From: Paraclostridium benzoelyticum
Lineage (GTDB): Bacteria; Bacillota; Clostridia; Peptostreptococcales; Peptostreptococcaceae
NCBI RefSeq assembly: GCF_001006285.1
Contig: NZ_LBBT01000203.1
Location: 1-33,284 of the forward strand
Length of the DNA: 33,284 nucleotides
Direction: 5' to 3'
Shown: positions 9,523 through 18,818 of the stretch, piece after piece
Position numbering within the stretch: the first letter of the stretch is position 1
How the letters are laid out: every line of letters starts with the position of its first letter
Notes under the pieces: generated by a model
Told to the model about the DNA's origin: nothing
Seen by the model: the letters and a program-made list of their open reading frames with translations, nothing else
Database searches by the model: none
Made by a program: the position numbers and the translations under genes

Positions 9523-10413
9523 ATGTTAAATGCAATTTTAGGATTACTAGCAGTTATAACAGCTGGGTTTTCAACAGTCTATGTAAAAGACTTTAAACAA
9601 CATAGGGATAAAAATAAAAATAAAATATTTAAGACAGGTATATTTATAGGATTTATAACTGACTTTTTAGATGCTATAGGAGTAGGATCTTTTGCAACAA
9701 CTACAGGAATATTAAAACTAAATAAAAACATTAATATTCCTGACAAGTTATTACCAGGAACACTAAATGTAGCACATGCTTTACCTATGATAGTACAAGC
9801 TTTTATGTCATTAAATTCTATAAGCGTAGATTTACTTACATTAGTTAGTATGATTTTATCAGCTGTAATAGGGTCTTGGATTGGTGCAGGAATTATATCT
9901 AAGCTACCAGAAAAAAAGGTGCAATTAACTATGGGGGTAGCACTAGTTGGAACTGCTATATTAATAGTACTAGGACAAGTTGGATTGATGCCAGCAGGTG
10001 GAAATGCTATGAGTCTTAGCGGATCAAAATTAGTTATAGGCATAGTAGGAAACTTTATTTTAGGGGCTCTTATGACAGCGGGTATAGGATTATATGCACC
10101 ATGTATGGCAATGATTGCATTACTTGGAATGAATCCTAAGGCAGCATTCCCTATAATGATGGGAGCAAGTGCATTTGTAGGCCCAATAGCTAGTACAAAG
10201 TTTGTAAAAGAGCAAGCTTATGAAAGAGAAGTATCTATGGGTATAACTATAGGTGGAGTAGTTGGATCTATATTAGCTTTACTATTTGTTACAAATATGC
10301 CGGTATATTGGTTAAAGTGGTTAGTGGTAGCTGTTGTAAGTTATACTGCTATAACTATGTTTAAAGCAGCGCTTAGCAAAAACGAAATTTTAGAATTTGA
10401 GCAAATTAGCTAA
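9523..10413 (+). CDS. TauE/SafE-family membrane permease
   Basis: 296 aa with about eight hydrophobic segments in two similar halves. The first half carries GFITDFLDAIGVGSFATTTG and the second GNFILGALMTAGIGLYAPCMA, the repeated glycine-rich blocks of the TauE/SafE (DUF81) family of sulfite, sulfonate or sulfoacetate exporters and related anion carriers. Substrate is unknown, and no sulfur gene is adjacent. SD GGGAGAAA lies before the ATG. It stands alone between two strong terminators with its own promoter. It differs in sequence from the shorter YfcA-like member at 29731-30480. Confidence 0.85.
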   Translation: MLNAILGLLAVITAGFSTVYVKDFKQHRDKNKNKIFKTGIFIGFITDFLDAIGVGSFATTTGILKLNKNINIPDKLLPGTLNVAHALPMIVQAFMSLNSISVDLLTLVSMILSAVIGSWIGAGIISKLPEKKVQLTMGVALVGTAILIVLGQVGLMPAGGNAMSLSGSKLVIGIVGNFILGALMTAGIGLYAPCMAMIALLGMNPKAAFPIMMGASAFVGPIASTKFVKEQAYEREVSMGITIGGVVGSILALLFVTNMPVYWLKWLVVAVVSYTAITMFKAALSKNEILEFEQIS

Positions 10414-10430
10414 TATAAGTGTTAACTTTG

Positions 10431-10472
10431 AAAGCATAAACCTTAAAGTCCTTTAAGGTTTATGCTTTTTTT
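10431..10472 (+). terminator. Strong terminator after the TauE/SafE gene
   Basis: Perfect 18-bp inverted repeat (10431-10448 / 10451-10468, core AGCATAAACCTTAAAG) followed by a T-run. The centre is only 2 bases, so the innermost pairs must open to form the loop. Confidence 0.9.
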
Positions 10473-10620
10473 ATGATTAAGTAAATTAAAGTTGGTATAG
10501 GGAGTATTTAAATCAAAGTGCACTTTTTATTTTAAAGATTAAAATCGTGGGTATTAGTTATATATATTAATAATATGAGCAGAATAAATAATAAAATTTA
10601 AGCAAGAAAGAGGAAAAACT

Positions 10621-10821
10621 ATGAAAAAAGAATATAAAGAGAATGAATCATTTGAAGGGAACTTATATGAAAATTTATTTATACCCAAAAAAACTCCATA
10701 TGAAGATTTATTTACAGGTGGGGTAATAGAGGAATTATCAGAGGATACTCCGTATTCATTTGTACATCCAAATAGTGATGAAGTAAAAGATCTGTTACAA
10801 AAAAACAGGGGCGAAAAATAG
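10621..10821 (+). CDS. Small acidic protein of unknown function
   Basis: 66 aa, hydrophilic and mainly acidic, without membrane segment, signal peptide or cysteine. A short internal echo is visible: YENLF (residues 17-21) and YEDLF (27-31) on either side of IPKKTP. The SD-like AGAGGA lies 7 bases before the ATG. It stands alone between two terminators, so it has its own transcription unit, but I could not name a promoter. I do not recognise the family. Codon use fits the neighbours, and the dedicated terminator and SD argue that it is real. Confidence 0.6.
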   Translation: MKKEYKENESFEGNLYENLFIPKKTPYEDLFTGGVIEELSEDTPYSFVHPNSDEVKDLLQKNRGEK

Positions 10822-10881
10822 ATTATAAATTTACAAGAAAATACAAAAACTAATATTAGGGAATAGATAATTTATTTAAAG

Positions 10882-10913
10882 AGGCAGACTGTTGTGTAAT
10901 AGTCTGTCTTTTA
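10882..10913 (+). terminator. Terminator of the 66-aa protein gene
   Basis: GCAGACT (10884-10890) pairs with AGTCTGT (10901-10907, one G-T pair), with GAG before it and a CTTTTATT tail after it. Confidence 0.7.
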
Positions 10914-10925
10914 TTGTCGAAAAGA

Positions 10926-10954
10926 TAGACCGGACTATAAAAACATGTTATAGT
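10926..10954 (+). promoter_or_regulatory. Promoter of the first histidine kinase
   Basis: TAGACC (10926-10931), a 17-base spacer and TATAGT (10949-10954), extended by TGT (10946-10948). The start codon is 30 bases downstream. Confidence 0.5.
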
Positions 10955-10984
10955 GTGTATTGATAAAAATTAGGGGAGAGAAAT

Positions 10985-13012
10985 ATGTTAGGAATAAGTA
11001 AAAATAAAAAGTTTGAGGCTAGTAATAAATTAGCAACTGTATTAACGATAGGCATATCAGCTTTTTTAGTTGTATTTTATATATTAAGTTTAATACATAT
11101 ATTCAAATATAATTTAATTTTAATGATAAAACCAGAAGACTTTATAAGAATTTTTAATATAGTCTTAGCATTTTTAGCGGCAGTAAGTTGCATGGTTTGC
11201 TATAATAGCACAAAAAAAGAAGAGTTATTTATAGTTTCTTTAATATATATGATATTTGTAATAGATATTATTTTGGGAGTATTTGATAATTTAACTTTAC
11301 AAAACACTATTATAAGTATGAAAGGCTATATAGCGATATCTACTTCGTTAATGAGAATAGCTATAATTTTAATAGCAATATTACCATTAAATAAGGTTAG
11401 ACAATTTATTGTTAAAAATAAATTCTATTCCATAGTGTTTATAATTTTAAGTGCAACAATATTTGGATATTTAGAAAGTAAAAGTATTATATTCCCAATA
11501 AAAAAAGAAACCGATTTTTTTATTCTTTATAATATTATGTTAATTTTTATTTATAGTATAACTAGCACTATTTTATTTAAAAAAAGTATACAGAAAAAAG
11601 ATTATACATACTCAGTTATTGGAGCTAGTATATTAATGTTTTTAGTCAAGGCGTTTTATGCAATAGTGGGGGCTAGAATACCTATAATAGAACTTAAATT
11701 TATATCGATATCAATATCATATATGGCTTTTATAATACTTATAGTAGGTTTATTCTTAGAAACAAGTATAAGTATAAAGAAAAAAAGAGAACTAGAAGAA
11801 GAGAAAAAAATATTTTTTAATCTTGTAGAAGAAAATAAAGCTAGTTGTATATTTATAAGTAATATGGATGGAAATATAATTTACTCTAATAAAAAAACAA
11901 AAAAATATTTCTTTGGAAATGATGATTATAAAAATTCAGCATTAACTGAAAGAATTGAAATTGCAATGTCTACTATAGATAAAGAAGTTATGCAAAATAT
12001 AGAAAATAGTGTTAAAAAAGATGGGTGTTGGACTGGCAAATTTGAAATAAATTATGGGAAAAATATTATTGATTGTGGAATTCAAAAAATTATAGATTCA
12101 AGTTTAAAAGGTATTGATGAACATGGAGAAACTGCTAAATTAGTTGTTACTTTTAATGATATAACAGAAGAGCACAGAATGGAAAAATACATATCAGAAT
12201 ATGAAAAAATTAAAGATCATGAAAAGTTAAAAAATGAATTTTTTGCCAATATAAGTCATGAATTAAGAACTCCTTTAAATATATTTTATTCAACTATTCA
12301 ATTACTGGATATTAAGGTATCTAATAAGGATGAAGATTTTAGGCAAGTGTATGGGACATATAGACAAAGCCTAAAAACTAACTGTCAACGTATGTTAAGA
12401 CTTATAAATAATATGGTTGATATAACTAAAATTGATGTAGGATATACAAAAGCAAATATGAAAAATTGTGATATAGTAAAGTTGATTGAAGAAATAACTA
12501 TGTCAGTTATAGTATACGCAAGGCAAAAAGGTATAAACATAATATTTGATACAGATGAAGAGGAAAATATTATTAAGTGTGATCCAGAAATGATAGAAAG
12601 GGCAATTTTAAATTTATTATCTAATGCTATAAAGTTTACAAATCCAAATGGTAATATATTTGTTAATATGCATATAAATAAGGACTGGGTTCAAATAATT
12701 GTAAAAGATGATGGTATTGGAATACCTATACATATGCAAGATTTAATATTTGAAAGATTTGTACAAGCTGACAAATCATTAACTAGAATGAATGAAGGTA
12801 GCGGAATTGGATTAAGTATTGTAAAAGCTATGGTTGAATTAAATAAAGGCGAAATATATTTAGAAAGTGATGGTGAAAATGGAGCGGAATTTGAGATTTT
12901 ACTACCTAATAAAAAATTATTAGGAGATATTATTGAAGATGAAATCAAAGATTATAAAGTAGATGTTCAAAAAATTGAATTAGAACTTTCTGACATATAT
13001 GAATTATATTAA
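10985..13012 (+). CDS. Membrane sensor histidine kinase (multi-TM sensor, PAS, HisKA, HATPase)
   Basis: 675 aa. About eight transmembrane segments fill residues 15-260, a layout like the MASE3-type membrane sensor domain. A short linker and a PAS-like domain follow (about 275-400, with GNIIYSNKKTKKYFF). The HisKA dimerisation box has phospho-acceptor H425 (FFANISHELRTPLN). The HATPase domain shows the N box (NLLSNAIKF), G1 (DDGIGIP), F (FERF) and G2 (GSGIGLSI) boxes, so it should be active. No receiver domain, and no response regulator anywhere in the window. SD GGGGAG precedes the ATG. Orphan kinases of this sort in clostridia often act on Spo0A; that link is inference here. The next gene is a second kinase with a closely related catalytic core. 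Confidence 0.88.
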   Translation: MLGISKNKKFEASNKLATVLTIGISAFLVVFYILSLIHIFKYNLILMIKPEDFIRIFNIVLAFLAAVSCMVCYNSTKKEELFIVSLIYMIFVIDIILGVFDNLTLQNTIISMKGYIAISTSLMRIAIILIAILPLNKVRQFIVKNKFYSIVFIILSATIFGYLESKSIIFPIKKETDFFILYNIMLIFIYSITSTILFKKSIQKKDYTYSVIGASILMFLVKAFYAIVGARIPIIELKFISISISYMAFIILIVGLFLETSISIKKKRELEEEKKIFFNLVEENKASCIFISNMDGNIIYSNKKTKKYFFGNDDYKNSALTERIEIAMSTIDKEVMQNIENSVKKDGCWTGKFEINYGKNIIDCGIQKIIDSSLKGIDEHGETAKLVVTFNDITEEHRMEKYISEYEKIKDHEKLKNEFFANISHELRTPLNIFYSTIQLLDIKVSNKDEDFRQVYGTYRQSLKTNCQRMLRLINNMVDITKIDVGYTKANMKNCDIVKLIEEITMSVIVYARQKGINIIFDTDEEENIIKCDPEMIERAILNLLSNAIKFTNPNGNIFVNMHINKDWVQIIVKDDGIGIPIHMQDLIFERFVQADKSLTRMNEGSGIGLSIVKAMVELNKGEIYLESDGENGAEFEILLPNKKLLGDIIEDEIKDYKVDVQKIELELSDIYELY

Positions 13013-13026
13013 AATTTTGGTAAATA

Positions 13027-13055
13027 TTGTTAAAATAAGGGGATTAGGATATAAT
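13027..13055 (+). promoter_or_regulatory. Promoter of the propeller histidine kinase
   Basis: TTGTTA (13027-13032), an exact 17-base spacer and TATAAT (13050-13055). The second kinase can therefore be transcribed on its own; no terminator separates the two kinase genes. Confidence 0.65.
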
Positions 13056-13101
13056 ATAAAATAATATAAAAATTCTATTAACATCTTTGAAAGGAAAGTA
13101 T

Positions 13102-16100
13102 ATGGGGAAAATTAGTTTATTTAATAAATTTAATATATTTGTATTAATTAATATATTACTATTTGCATATTCAACAGTCGATATACATGCAAATAGTAAT
13201 AATATAACATTTAATGATTTTAATATAGATCAAGGCATAAGCCAAACAACCATAGAAGCTATTTTTCAGGATAGTAAAGGGTATGTGTGGCTAGGTACAA
13301 ATGATGGATTAAATAAATTTAATGGATATGATTTTAAAGTTTACAATTATGAGGAAGATGAAAATAGTATTAGTAATAACTTTATAACTGATATAAAAGA
13401 AGATAAATATGGAAATATATGGATAGCTACTATAGATGGAATAAATAAACTAGATCAAAAAAGTGGGAAGTTTACAAATTACTTAAAGGAAAATAACTTA
13501 ATATCAAGCGGAAATGTGACAGAGATATTAATTACAAAAGATAATAAGATATTAGTTACAACAGATGATGGGCTGAACATATACAATTCTGAAGAAGATA
13601 GATTTGATAGAATTTTATCTAAAAAAGATGACTTAACAAGTCAATTTATATACTGCATTGATGAAGACAAAGAAGGTAATATTTGGTTGGGTACTAAGTT
13701 AGGTGTTAGTAAGGTATCTAAAGATTTTAAAGTTATTAAAAATTTTAATATAGATAAGTCTGATATGAGTAAAAATGAAATTTACAATGTTTTATGTGAC
13801 GATGAAGATGGATATACATGGGTTGGAAGTGCGAACTCAGGTCTATACAAGATAAATGTTAAAACAAATGAAATAACTAGTTATAAATGTGATCCTTTTG
13901 ATGAAAGTTCAATTCCTTGTTATTCAATTGGAGCAATAAAAAAAGATAGCAAAGGAAATTTATGGATTGGAACATCTAAAGGATTAGCCCTTTACAACAA
14001 GAAAGAAGATAATTTTGAGATATACACTCATAAAATATATGATAAAAATAGTTTAGTTAACAATGATGTTAAAAGTTTAATGGAAGATAGCAATGGGCTT
14101 ATATGGGTAGGAACATATTCAGGATTAAGCGTATTTGATACTGAGAGTAAAATTAAGCATTATAAGGCAGGTCAAGATAAAGATTATTTATTGAGTGAAA
14201 ATATCGTCCATGGTATATATGAAGACAAGGATGGAGATTTGTGGGTAGGTACAAATTCAAAAGGAGTAAATATAATAGATAGAAAAAAGAATAAATCTGT
14301 ATATTTAAGCACTAAAACTGAAAAAGAATTTACAAACGACTCTGTAAACGATATAGCGGGAAAAGGAAATCAAATATATATAGCTACTGATGGAGGTCTT
14401 ATAGAAGTAAATAAATCTAATAAGAATATAAATCATTATGGAGTAGCTGATGGATTAGTTAATGATAGAATAAAAGATGTTTTACTAGATAGCAAAGGTT
14501 ATTTATGGATGGGGACTGCAGATGGGGTTAGTATATTAGACACTAAGACAAAAAAATTTATAGATATAAATAAGTATATAAATAAGGGACAAGACAAAAA
14601 CAAATATGTAAGATATATATATGAAGATAGTGAAGGGAATTATTATTTAGGATTTTTAAGAGATGATGGTTTGTGCAAGATAGACCCTAAAAATAAAACT
14701 ATAAAGATTTATAGAAATAATAAACAAGATAAATATAGCTTAAGTAATAACTATGTAAGGTATATAAATGAAGATAGTCATGGAAATATTTGGGTAGGGA
14801 CTAGTTATGGATTAAATAAATTTGATAAAGAGACTGAAAGATTTGAAAGATATACGACTAAAGATGGTATAGCAAACAATACCATTTATGGGGTTTTAGT
14901 AGATGATGAAGATGATATATGGATAAGTACTAATAAAGGAATATCAAAAATTAACAATTTAAATAATAAAGTTCAAAATTTTAGTGTAACAGATGGGCTT
15001 CAAGGGAATGAATTTAATGGAAATGCAGCGTACAAAAGCAAGAGCGGAGAACTTTTTTTTGGAGGGGTAAATGGATTGAATTCATTCTATCCAGAGAAAA
15101 TTATTAAAGCAGATAAAAAACCAAAATTATTATTTGATACATTTGCTATAAATAATAAAGAATATAATGATATAAATGGAATGAAATTTAGTGAGAGTAC
15201 GGATACAATAACTATCAAATTTTTTACTCCAGACTACTCTAATTATAGAAATACAACGTATGAATATAATTTAGATGGAAGTAGTGGAGGATCAGTAAGA
15301 ACAAAGGATAACTATGTAACTTACAATGATTTACCTCCAGGTAAATATAGATTTAGAGTTAAAGCTATTGATACAAGTGGAAATGTAAGTGATGAAAATT
15401 ATGTAACATTCACTATAAAACCTCCAATATGGTTAAGCTGGTATGCAGTAATTATATATATATTAATAGGTGTTGGACTTATAGCAAATCATAAGCGTAA
15501 GATGAGAAAATTAGATAAATTAGTTCAAAAGAAAACTGTAAGACTAAGAGAAGAAATGGAGAAAAATAATATTTTATTAAAAAGAAATATAAAATTGGAA
15601 CAAAATAAGAATAGTTATTTTGTTAACTTATCTCATGAGCTTAGAACACCCCTTAATGTAATTAGCAGTACAAATCAACTGATTTTAGGATTGCTTAGAA
15701 AAGATGGACACATAAAAGAAGAAAATTTAAATCATAACATAGATGTATCTCAAAGAAACTGTAAAAGGCTTTTAAATTTAATCAATAATATAGTAGATAG
15801 TGCTAAGTTACAAAATGATATGTACATAGTAACGTTAGAAGAAACAGATATAGTCTATTTAGTTGAAGAAACAGCATTGACTTTAAAAGATTATGTGAGT
15901 ACTAAAGGAATTGAATTAATAATTGATCCTGAAATAGAAGAAAAGCTTATAAGATGTGATAAATATGAAATTGAAAGATGTATTGTTAACTTAGTAGGAA
16001 ATGCAGTTAAGTTTACACCAGAAGGTGGTAGTATAACTGTAACTATAAAAGATTTAGAAGAAAAAGTTATGATAAGTGTTTTAGATACAGGAGTAGGAAT

Positions 16101-16299
16101 TGAGGAAAAATATCATAAAGTTATATTTGATAGATTTAGTCAGGTTGTAGAGGAAAACAGCGAGATAAAGCGTGGAAGTGGATTAGGGCTTACTATAACG
16201 AGTCAAATAGTTAAGCTACATAAAGGTGAAATATATGTTGAAAGTGAAATTGGAAAGGGCAGTAATTTTATTATAATACTTCCTGTAAATCCTAACTAA
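13102..16299 (+). CDS. Beta-propeller sensor histidine kinase (Reg_prop, Y_Y_Y, HisKA, HATPase)
   Basis: 1065 aa. A signal/anchor sequence (about 9-30) is followed by some 13 repeats of the D-x-x-G-x-x-W-x-G-T-x-x-G-L type, the two-component-regulator propeller motif, enough for two seven-bladed propellers outside the cell. A Y_Y_Y domain comes next (about 690-775), then one membrane helix (about 780-800), a coiled linker, HisKA with H845 (VNLSHELRTPLN) and HATPase (NLVGNAVKF, DTGVGIEE, GSGLGLTI). This is the sensor layout of Bacteroides hybrid systems for glycans, but the receiver and AraC domains are missing. I chose ATG 13102 because SD AAAGGA lies about 7 bases before it; a TTG at 13087 has no SD. 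No partner regulator is nearby. The ligand may be a saccharide or cell-wall fragment, by analogy only. Confidence 0.88.
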   Translation: MGKISLFNKFNIFVLINILLFAYSTVDIHANSNNITFNDFNIDQGISQTTIEAIFQDSKGYVWLGTNDGLNKFNGYDFKVYNYEEDENSISNNFITDIKEDKYGNIWIATIDGINKLDQKSGKFTNYLKENNLISSGNVTEILITKDNKILVTTDDGLNIYNSEEDRFDRILSKKDDLTSQFIYCIDEDKEGNIWLGTKLGVSKVSKDFKVIKNFNIDKSDMSKNEIYNVLCDDEDGYTWVGSANSGLYKINVKTNEITSYKCDPFDESSIPCYSIGAIKKDSKGNLWIGTSKGLALYNKKEDNFEIYTHKIYDKNSLVNNDVKSLMEDSNGLIWVGTYSGLSVFDTESKIKHYKAGQDKDYLLSENIVHGIYEDKDGDLWVGTNSKGVNIIDRKKNKSVYLSTKTEKEFTNDSVNDIAGKGNQIYIATDGGLIEVNKSNKNINHYGVADGLVNDRIKDVLLDSKGYLWMGTADGVSILDTKTKKFIDINKYINKGQDKNKYVRYIYEDSEGNYYLGFLRDDGLCKIDPKNKTIKIYRNNKQDKYSLSNNYVRYINEDSHGNIWVGTSYGLNKFDKETERFERYTTKDGIANNTIYGVLVDDEDDIWISTNKGISKINNLNNKVQNFSVTDGLQGNEFNGNAAYKSKSGELFFGGVNGLNSFYPEKIIKADKKPKLLFDTFAINNKEYNDINGMKFSESTDTITIKFFTPDYSNYRNTTYEYNLDGSSGGSVRTKDNYVTYNDLPPGKYRFRVKAIDTSGNVSDENYVTFTIKPPIWLSWYAVIIYILIGVGLIANHKRKMRKLDKLVQKKTVRLREEMEKNNILLKRNIKLEQNKNSYFVNLSHELRTPLNVISSTNQLILGLLRKDGHIKEENLNHNIDVSQRNCKRLLNLINNIVDSAKLQNDMYIVTLEETDIVYLVEETALTLKDYVSTKGIELIIDPEIEEKLIRCDKYEIERCIVNLVGNAVKFTPEGGSITVTIKDLEEKVMISVLDTGVGIEEKYHKVIFDRFSQVVEENSEIKRGSGLGLTITSQIVKLHKGEIYVESEIGKGSNFIIILPVNPN

Positions 16300-16331
16300 A
16301 AAGATCTTAAAGTAGAAAAATATAAATTGTT

Positions 16332-16366
16332 AAAATGGTGGATATCGTAGTGTATTCACCATTTTT
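16332..16366 (+). terminator. Terminator of the propeller kinase
   Basis: AAAATGGTGGATA (16332-16344) pairs with TATTCACCATTTT (16353-16365, one G-T pair), followed by more T. Confidence 0.8.
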
Positions 16367-16386
16367 GTAAAAAAAAGTAAAAAATA

Positions 16387-16415
16387 TTTACAAATTAATA
16401 AAAATATGATATATT
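16387..16415 (+). promoter_or_regulatory. Promoter of tRNA-Ser
   Basis: TTTACA (16387-16392), a 17-base spacer and TATATT (16410-16415) with a TGa extension; 23 bases before the mature tRNA. Confidence 0.7.
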
Positions 16416-16438
16416 GTCTATATAAGTTAATGAAATAC

Positions 16439-16528
<90 letters not shown>

Positions 16529-16532
16529 TTTT

Positions 16533-16563
16533 AAAAGTACCTGAGTTTGAAGGTACTTTTTTT
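16533..16563 (+). terminator. Terminator of tRNA-Ser
   Basis: Perfect 10-bp stem AAAAGTACCT (16533-16542) / AGGTACTTTT (16551-16560), extended by TTT. Confidence 0.85.
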
Positions 16564-16607
16564 GTATTTATAAAACTATATATTTTAAAGTTTAAGGTGG
16601 TGAAATT

Positions 16608-18731
16608 ATGAAAGTTAGTACAATTAAAAGCATTATTTTAAATAATACAGAAAAGAATAGACATAACTCTGGAGTTGCAATTTATAAAAACAACTTAGTA
16701 AGTGAAAGCTATATAAAGAAAGAAAATGATAATATAAATTTTTATGCTGTAGTTGGTAATGAAATGTTTAATGAAAAAAACAATTCTTTAATAACTATAA
16801 GCGAAAAAACCAATAGAATAGTGTCAACTAGCTGTGATTGCAATGATTGGTTAAATAAAAGTATGGAAAGTAATACATTTGTTTGTAAGCATATAGTTGC
16901 AACTATTTATAAGTGTATAGATGACCTTACAAACAAGAAGAACAATATAAAAAGCACTCAAAATAAACTTAATAATAATGAAGTAGCATATGCTAAGGCT
17001 AAAGTAACATATAAGTTTGATTTGGATGAAGACGATAATTTGAGACTTTCTTTTAATATAGGAAATCTCAATAGAAAAAGATATAATGAGATATTTAGTG
17101 CATACAAAGAAAATAAACGTCTATATAGATTGAAAGAATCTATATACTTGGATTTACATAATAAAGATATACAGGAATTATTAGAACTTATTGATACGTT
17201 GGGGATTCCTGCTGAAGCAGATGATTTTAAAGTTGAAAATAGTAAACTTTTATATATAGACAATTATATAAAAGAAAATAAACTTAATTTTATATCAGGA
17301 AAAGAATACATAGATAAAATAATGTCTGGATTTAATGAAAAAATAAATTGCGAGATTCCGCAAAATATTAAAAATATATTAAGGGAATATCAATTAGAAG
17401 GGGTTAACTGGTTTAATAGTATAAGTAACTATAACTTTGGAGGGATCTTAGCGGATGAAATGGGTCTTGGAAAGACACTACAAACAATTGCGTTTATTAG
17501 TAGTCAAAAAAATTCGAAAAATATAGTTGTAACACCTACATCACTTATACATAACTGGAAAAATGAAATTGATAATTTTGCTTCAAATTTGAAGGTAGGA
17601 ATAGCATATGGGGATAAAAAATCAAGAGACTTAATAATTAAAAATTATAGAGATTATGATGTAGTTTTAACTACTTATTCTACAATTAGAAATGATTTTG
17701 AGAAATATAAAGACAAAAAATTTGATTATATGTTCATAGATGAAGCTCAAAATATAAAAAATCCAGATGCTATAGTAACTAAATCTATAAAGAGCATTAG
17801 CGCTGATATTAAGTTTGCCTTAACAGGGACTCCATTAGAAAATAACTTATTAGAACTTTGGTCTATATTTGATTTTATAATGCCTGGGTATTTATATGAT
17901 AAAAAAGAATTTCAAAATAAATTTGTAGATGGAGACATTAAAAAATTAAAAAAATTAATAAAACCTTTTATATTGAGAAGAACAAAAAAAGAAGTTATAA
18001 AGGAATTACCAGACAAAATAGAAAAGAAATTCATTGTAGAATTAAATAAAGAACAAAAGAAAATATATGATATTTATAATAAAAGTGTAATAGAAAAATT
18101 AGAAAGTACTAAATATGAAAATGATAAAATAACAATATTTTCATATTTAACTAAACTGAGACAATTATGTCTTCATCCTAAGACCTTATTGAAAGAGTAT
18201 AGTGGCAAGAGTTCTAAAGTTGATATTTGTATAGAAATTTTAAATGAAGCTATTTTAAATGGGAGAAAGATATTATTATTTTCTCAGTTTACAAGTGTTC
18301 TAAGATTAATAGAAGAAGAACTTAAAAATAAAAATATAAAATCTATGTATTTAGACGGAAAAACTAAAGCTAAAGATCGTATAAATTTAGTTAATGAATT
18401 TAATGAAAATAAAAATATTAATGTTTTTTTAATATCTTTAAAAGCTGGAGGCACAGGATTAAATTTAACTAGTGCTGACATGGTTATACATTTTGACCCA
18501 TGGTGGAATTTAGCCGTAGAAAATCAAGCAAGTGATAGAGCTCACAGGATAGGTCAAAAAAATGTAGTTGAAGTAGTAAAATTAATATCAAAAGACACAA
18601 TAGAGGAAAAGATAGTTTTATTACAAGAAAATAAAAAGGATATGATTGATAATATTATTGACGATAGCTTATCTAATTCTACTAATTTAAAAGGATTAAG
18701 TAAAGAAGACTTAATAGAATTATTCAAATAG
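16608..18731 (+). CDS. SNF2-family DNA-dependent ATPase with N-terminal SWIM zinc finger
   Basis: 707 aa. The SWIM finger (about 74-102) has CDC...CKH, the CxC-x(n)-CxH pattern of a zinc-binding DNA or protein contact. After a short linker the SNF2 ATPase begins (from about residue 255): LREYQLEGVNWF, Walker A ADEMGLGKT, Walker B-type DEAQ, LTGTPLENNLLELWSIFDF, then the helicase C-terminal lobe with LFSQFTSVLRLIEEEL, AGGTGLNLTSADMVIHFDPWWN and QASDRAHRIGQ. All motifs are intact. It is shorter than many bacterial SWIM-SNF2 proteins (often over 1000 aa), mainly in the segment between SWIM and ATPase. The role is unknown for the family; it probably remodels DNA-protein complexes, for instance at stalled RNA polymerase as RapA does. 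SD AAGGTGG precedes the ATG. It is not an obvious part of a restriction or defence cluster. Confidence 0.92.
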   Translation: MKVSTIKSIILNNTEKNRHNSGVAIYKNNLVSESYIKKENDNINFYAVVGNEMFNEKNNSLITISEKTNRIVSTSCDCNDWLNKSMESNTFVCKHIVATIYKCIDDLTNKKNNIKSTQNKLNNNEVAYAKAKVTYKFDLDEDDNLRLSFNIGNLNRKRYNEIFSAYKENKRLYRLKESIYLDLHNKDIQELLELIDTLGIPAEADDFKVENSKLLYIDNYIKENKLNFISGKEYIDKIMSGFNEKINCEIPQNIKNILREYQLEGVNWFNSISNYNFGGILADEMGLGKTLQTIAFISSQKNSKNIVVTPTSLIHNWKNEIDNFASNLKVGIAYGDKKSRDLIIKNYRDYDVVLTTYSTIRNDFEKYKDKKFDYMFIDEAQNIKNPDAIVTKSIKSISADIKFALTGTPLENNLLELWSIFDFIMPGYLYDKKEFQNKFVDGDIKKLKKLIKPFILRRTKKEVIKELPDKIEKKFIVELNKEQKKIYDIYNKSVIEKLESTKYENDKITIFSYLTKLRQLCLHPKTLLKEYSGKSSKVDICIEILNEAILNGRKILLFSQFTSVLRLIEEELKNKNIKSMYLDGKTKAKDRINLVNEFNENKNINVFLISLKAGGTGLNLTSADMVIHFDPWWNLAVENQASDRAHRIGQKNVVEVVKLISKDTIEEKIVLLQENKKDMIDNIIDDSLSNSTNLKGLSKEDLIELFK

Positions 18732-18760
18732 AAGTGATGTAACAAAAAGCTAAAAAACTA

Positions 18761-18804
18761 CATATTATTGTATAAGTAGATAAAACTACTTATACAATAA
18801 TATG
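18761..18804 (+). promoter_or_regulatory. Perfect 19-bp hairpin joined to the SD of the repeat-protein gene
   Basis: CATATTATTGTATAAGTAG (18761-18779), a 6-base loop, and its exact complement (18786-18804). No U-tract follows. The last base of the stem is the first G of the SD GGGAG (18804-18808). It could stabilise the 5' end of the mRNA, hold back translation, or be an operator; as a terminator for the SNF2 gene it would be atypical. Confidence 0.6.
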
Positions 18805-18818
18805 GGAGATGTTAAAAA

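Noticed and set aside
9579-10043. 154-codon open frame on the minus strand
   Set aside because: It is antisense to the TauE/SafE gene, has no SD and an amino-acid make-up explained by the opposite strand.
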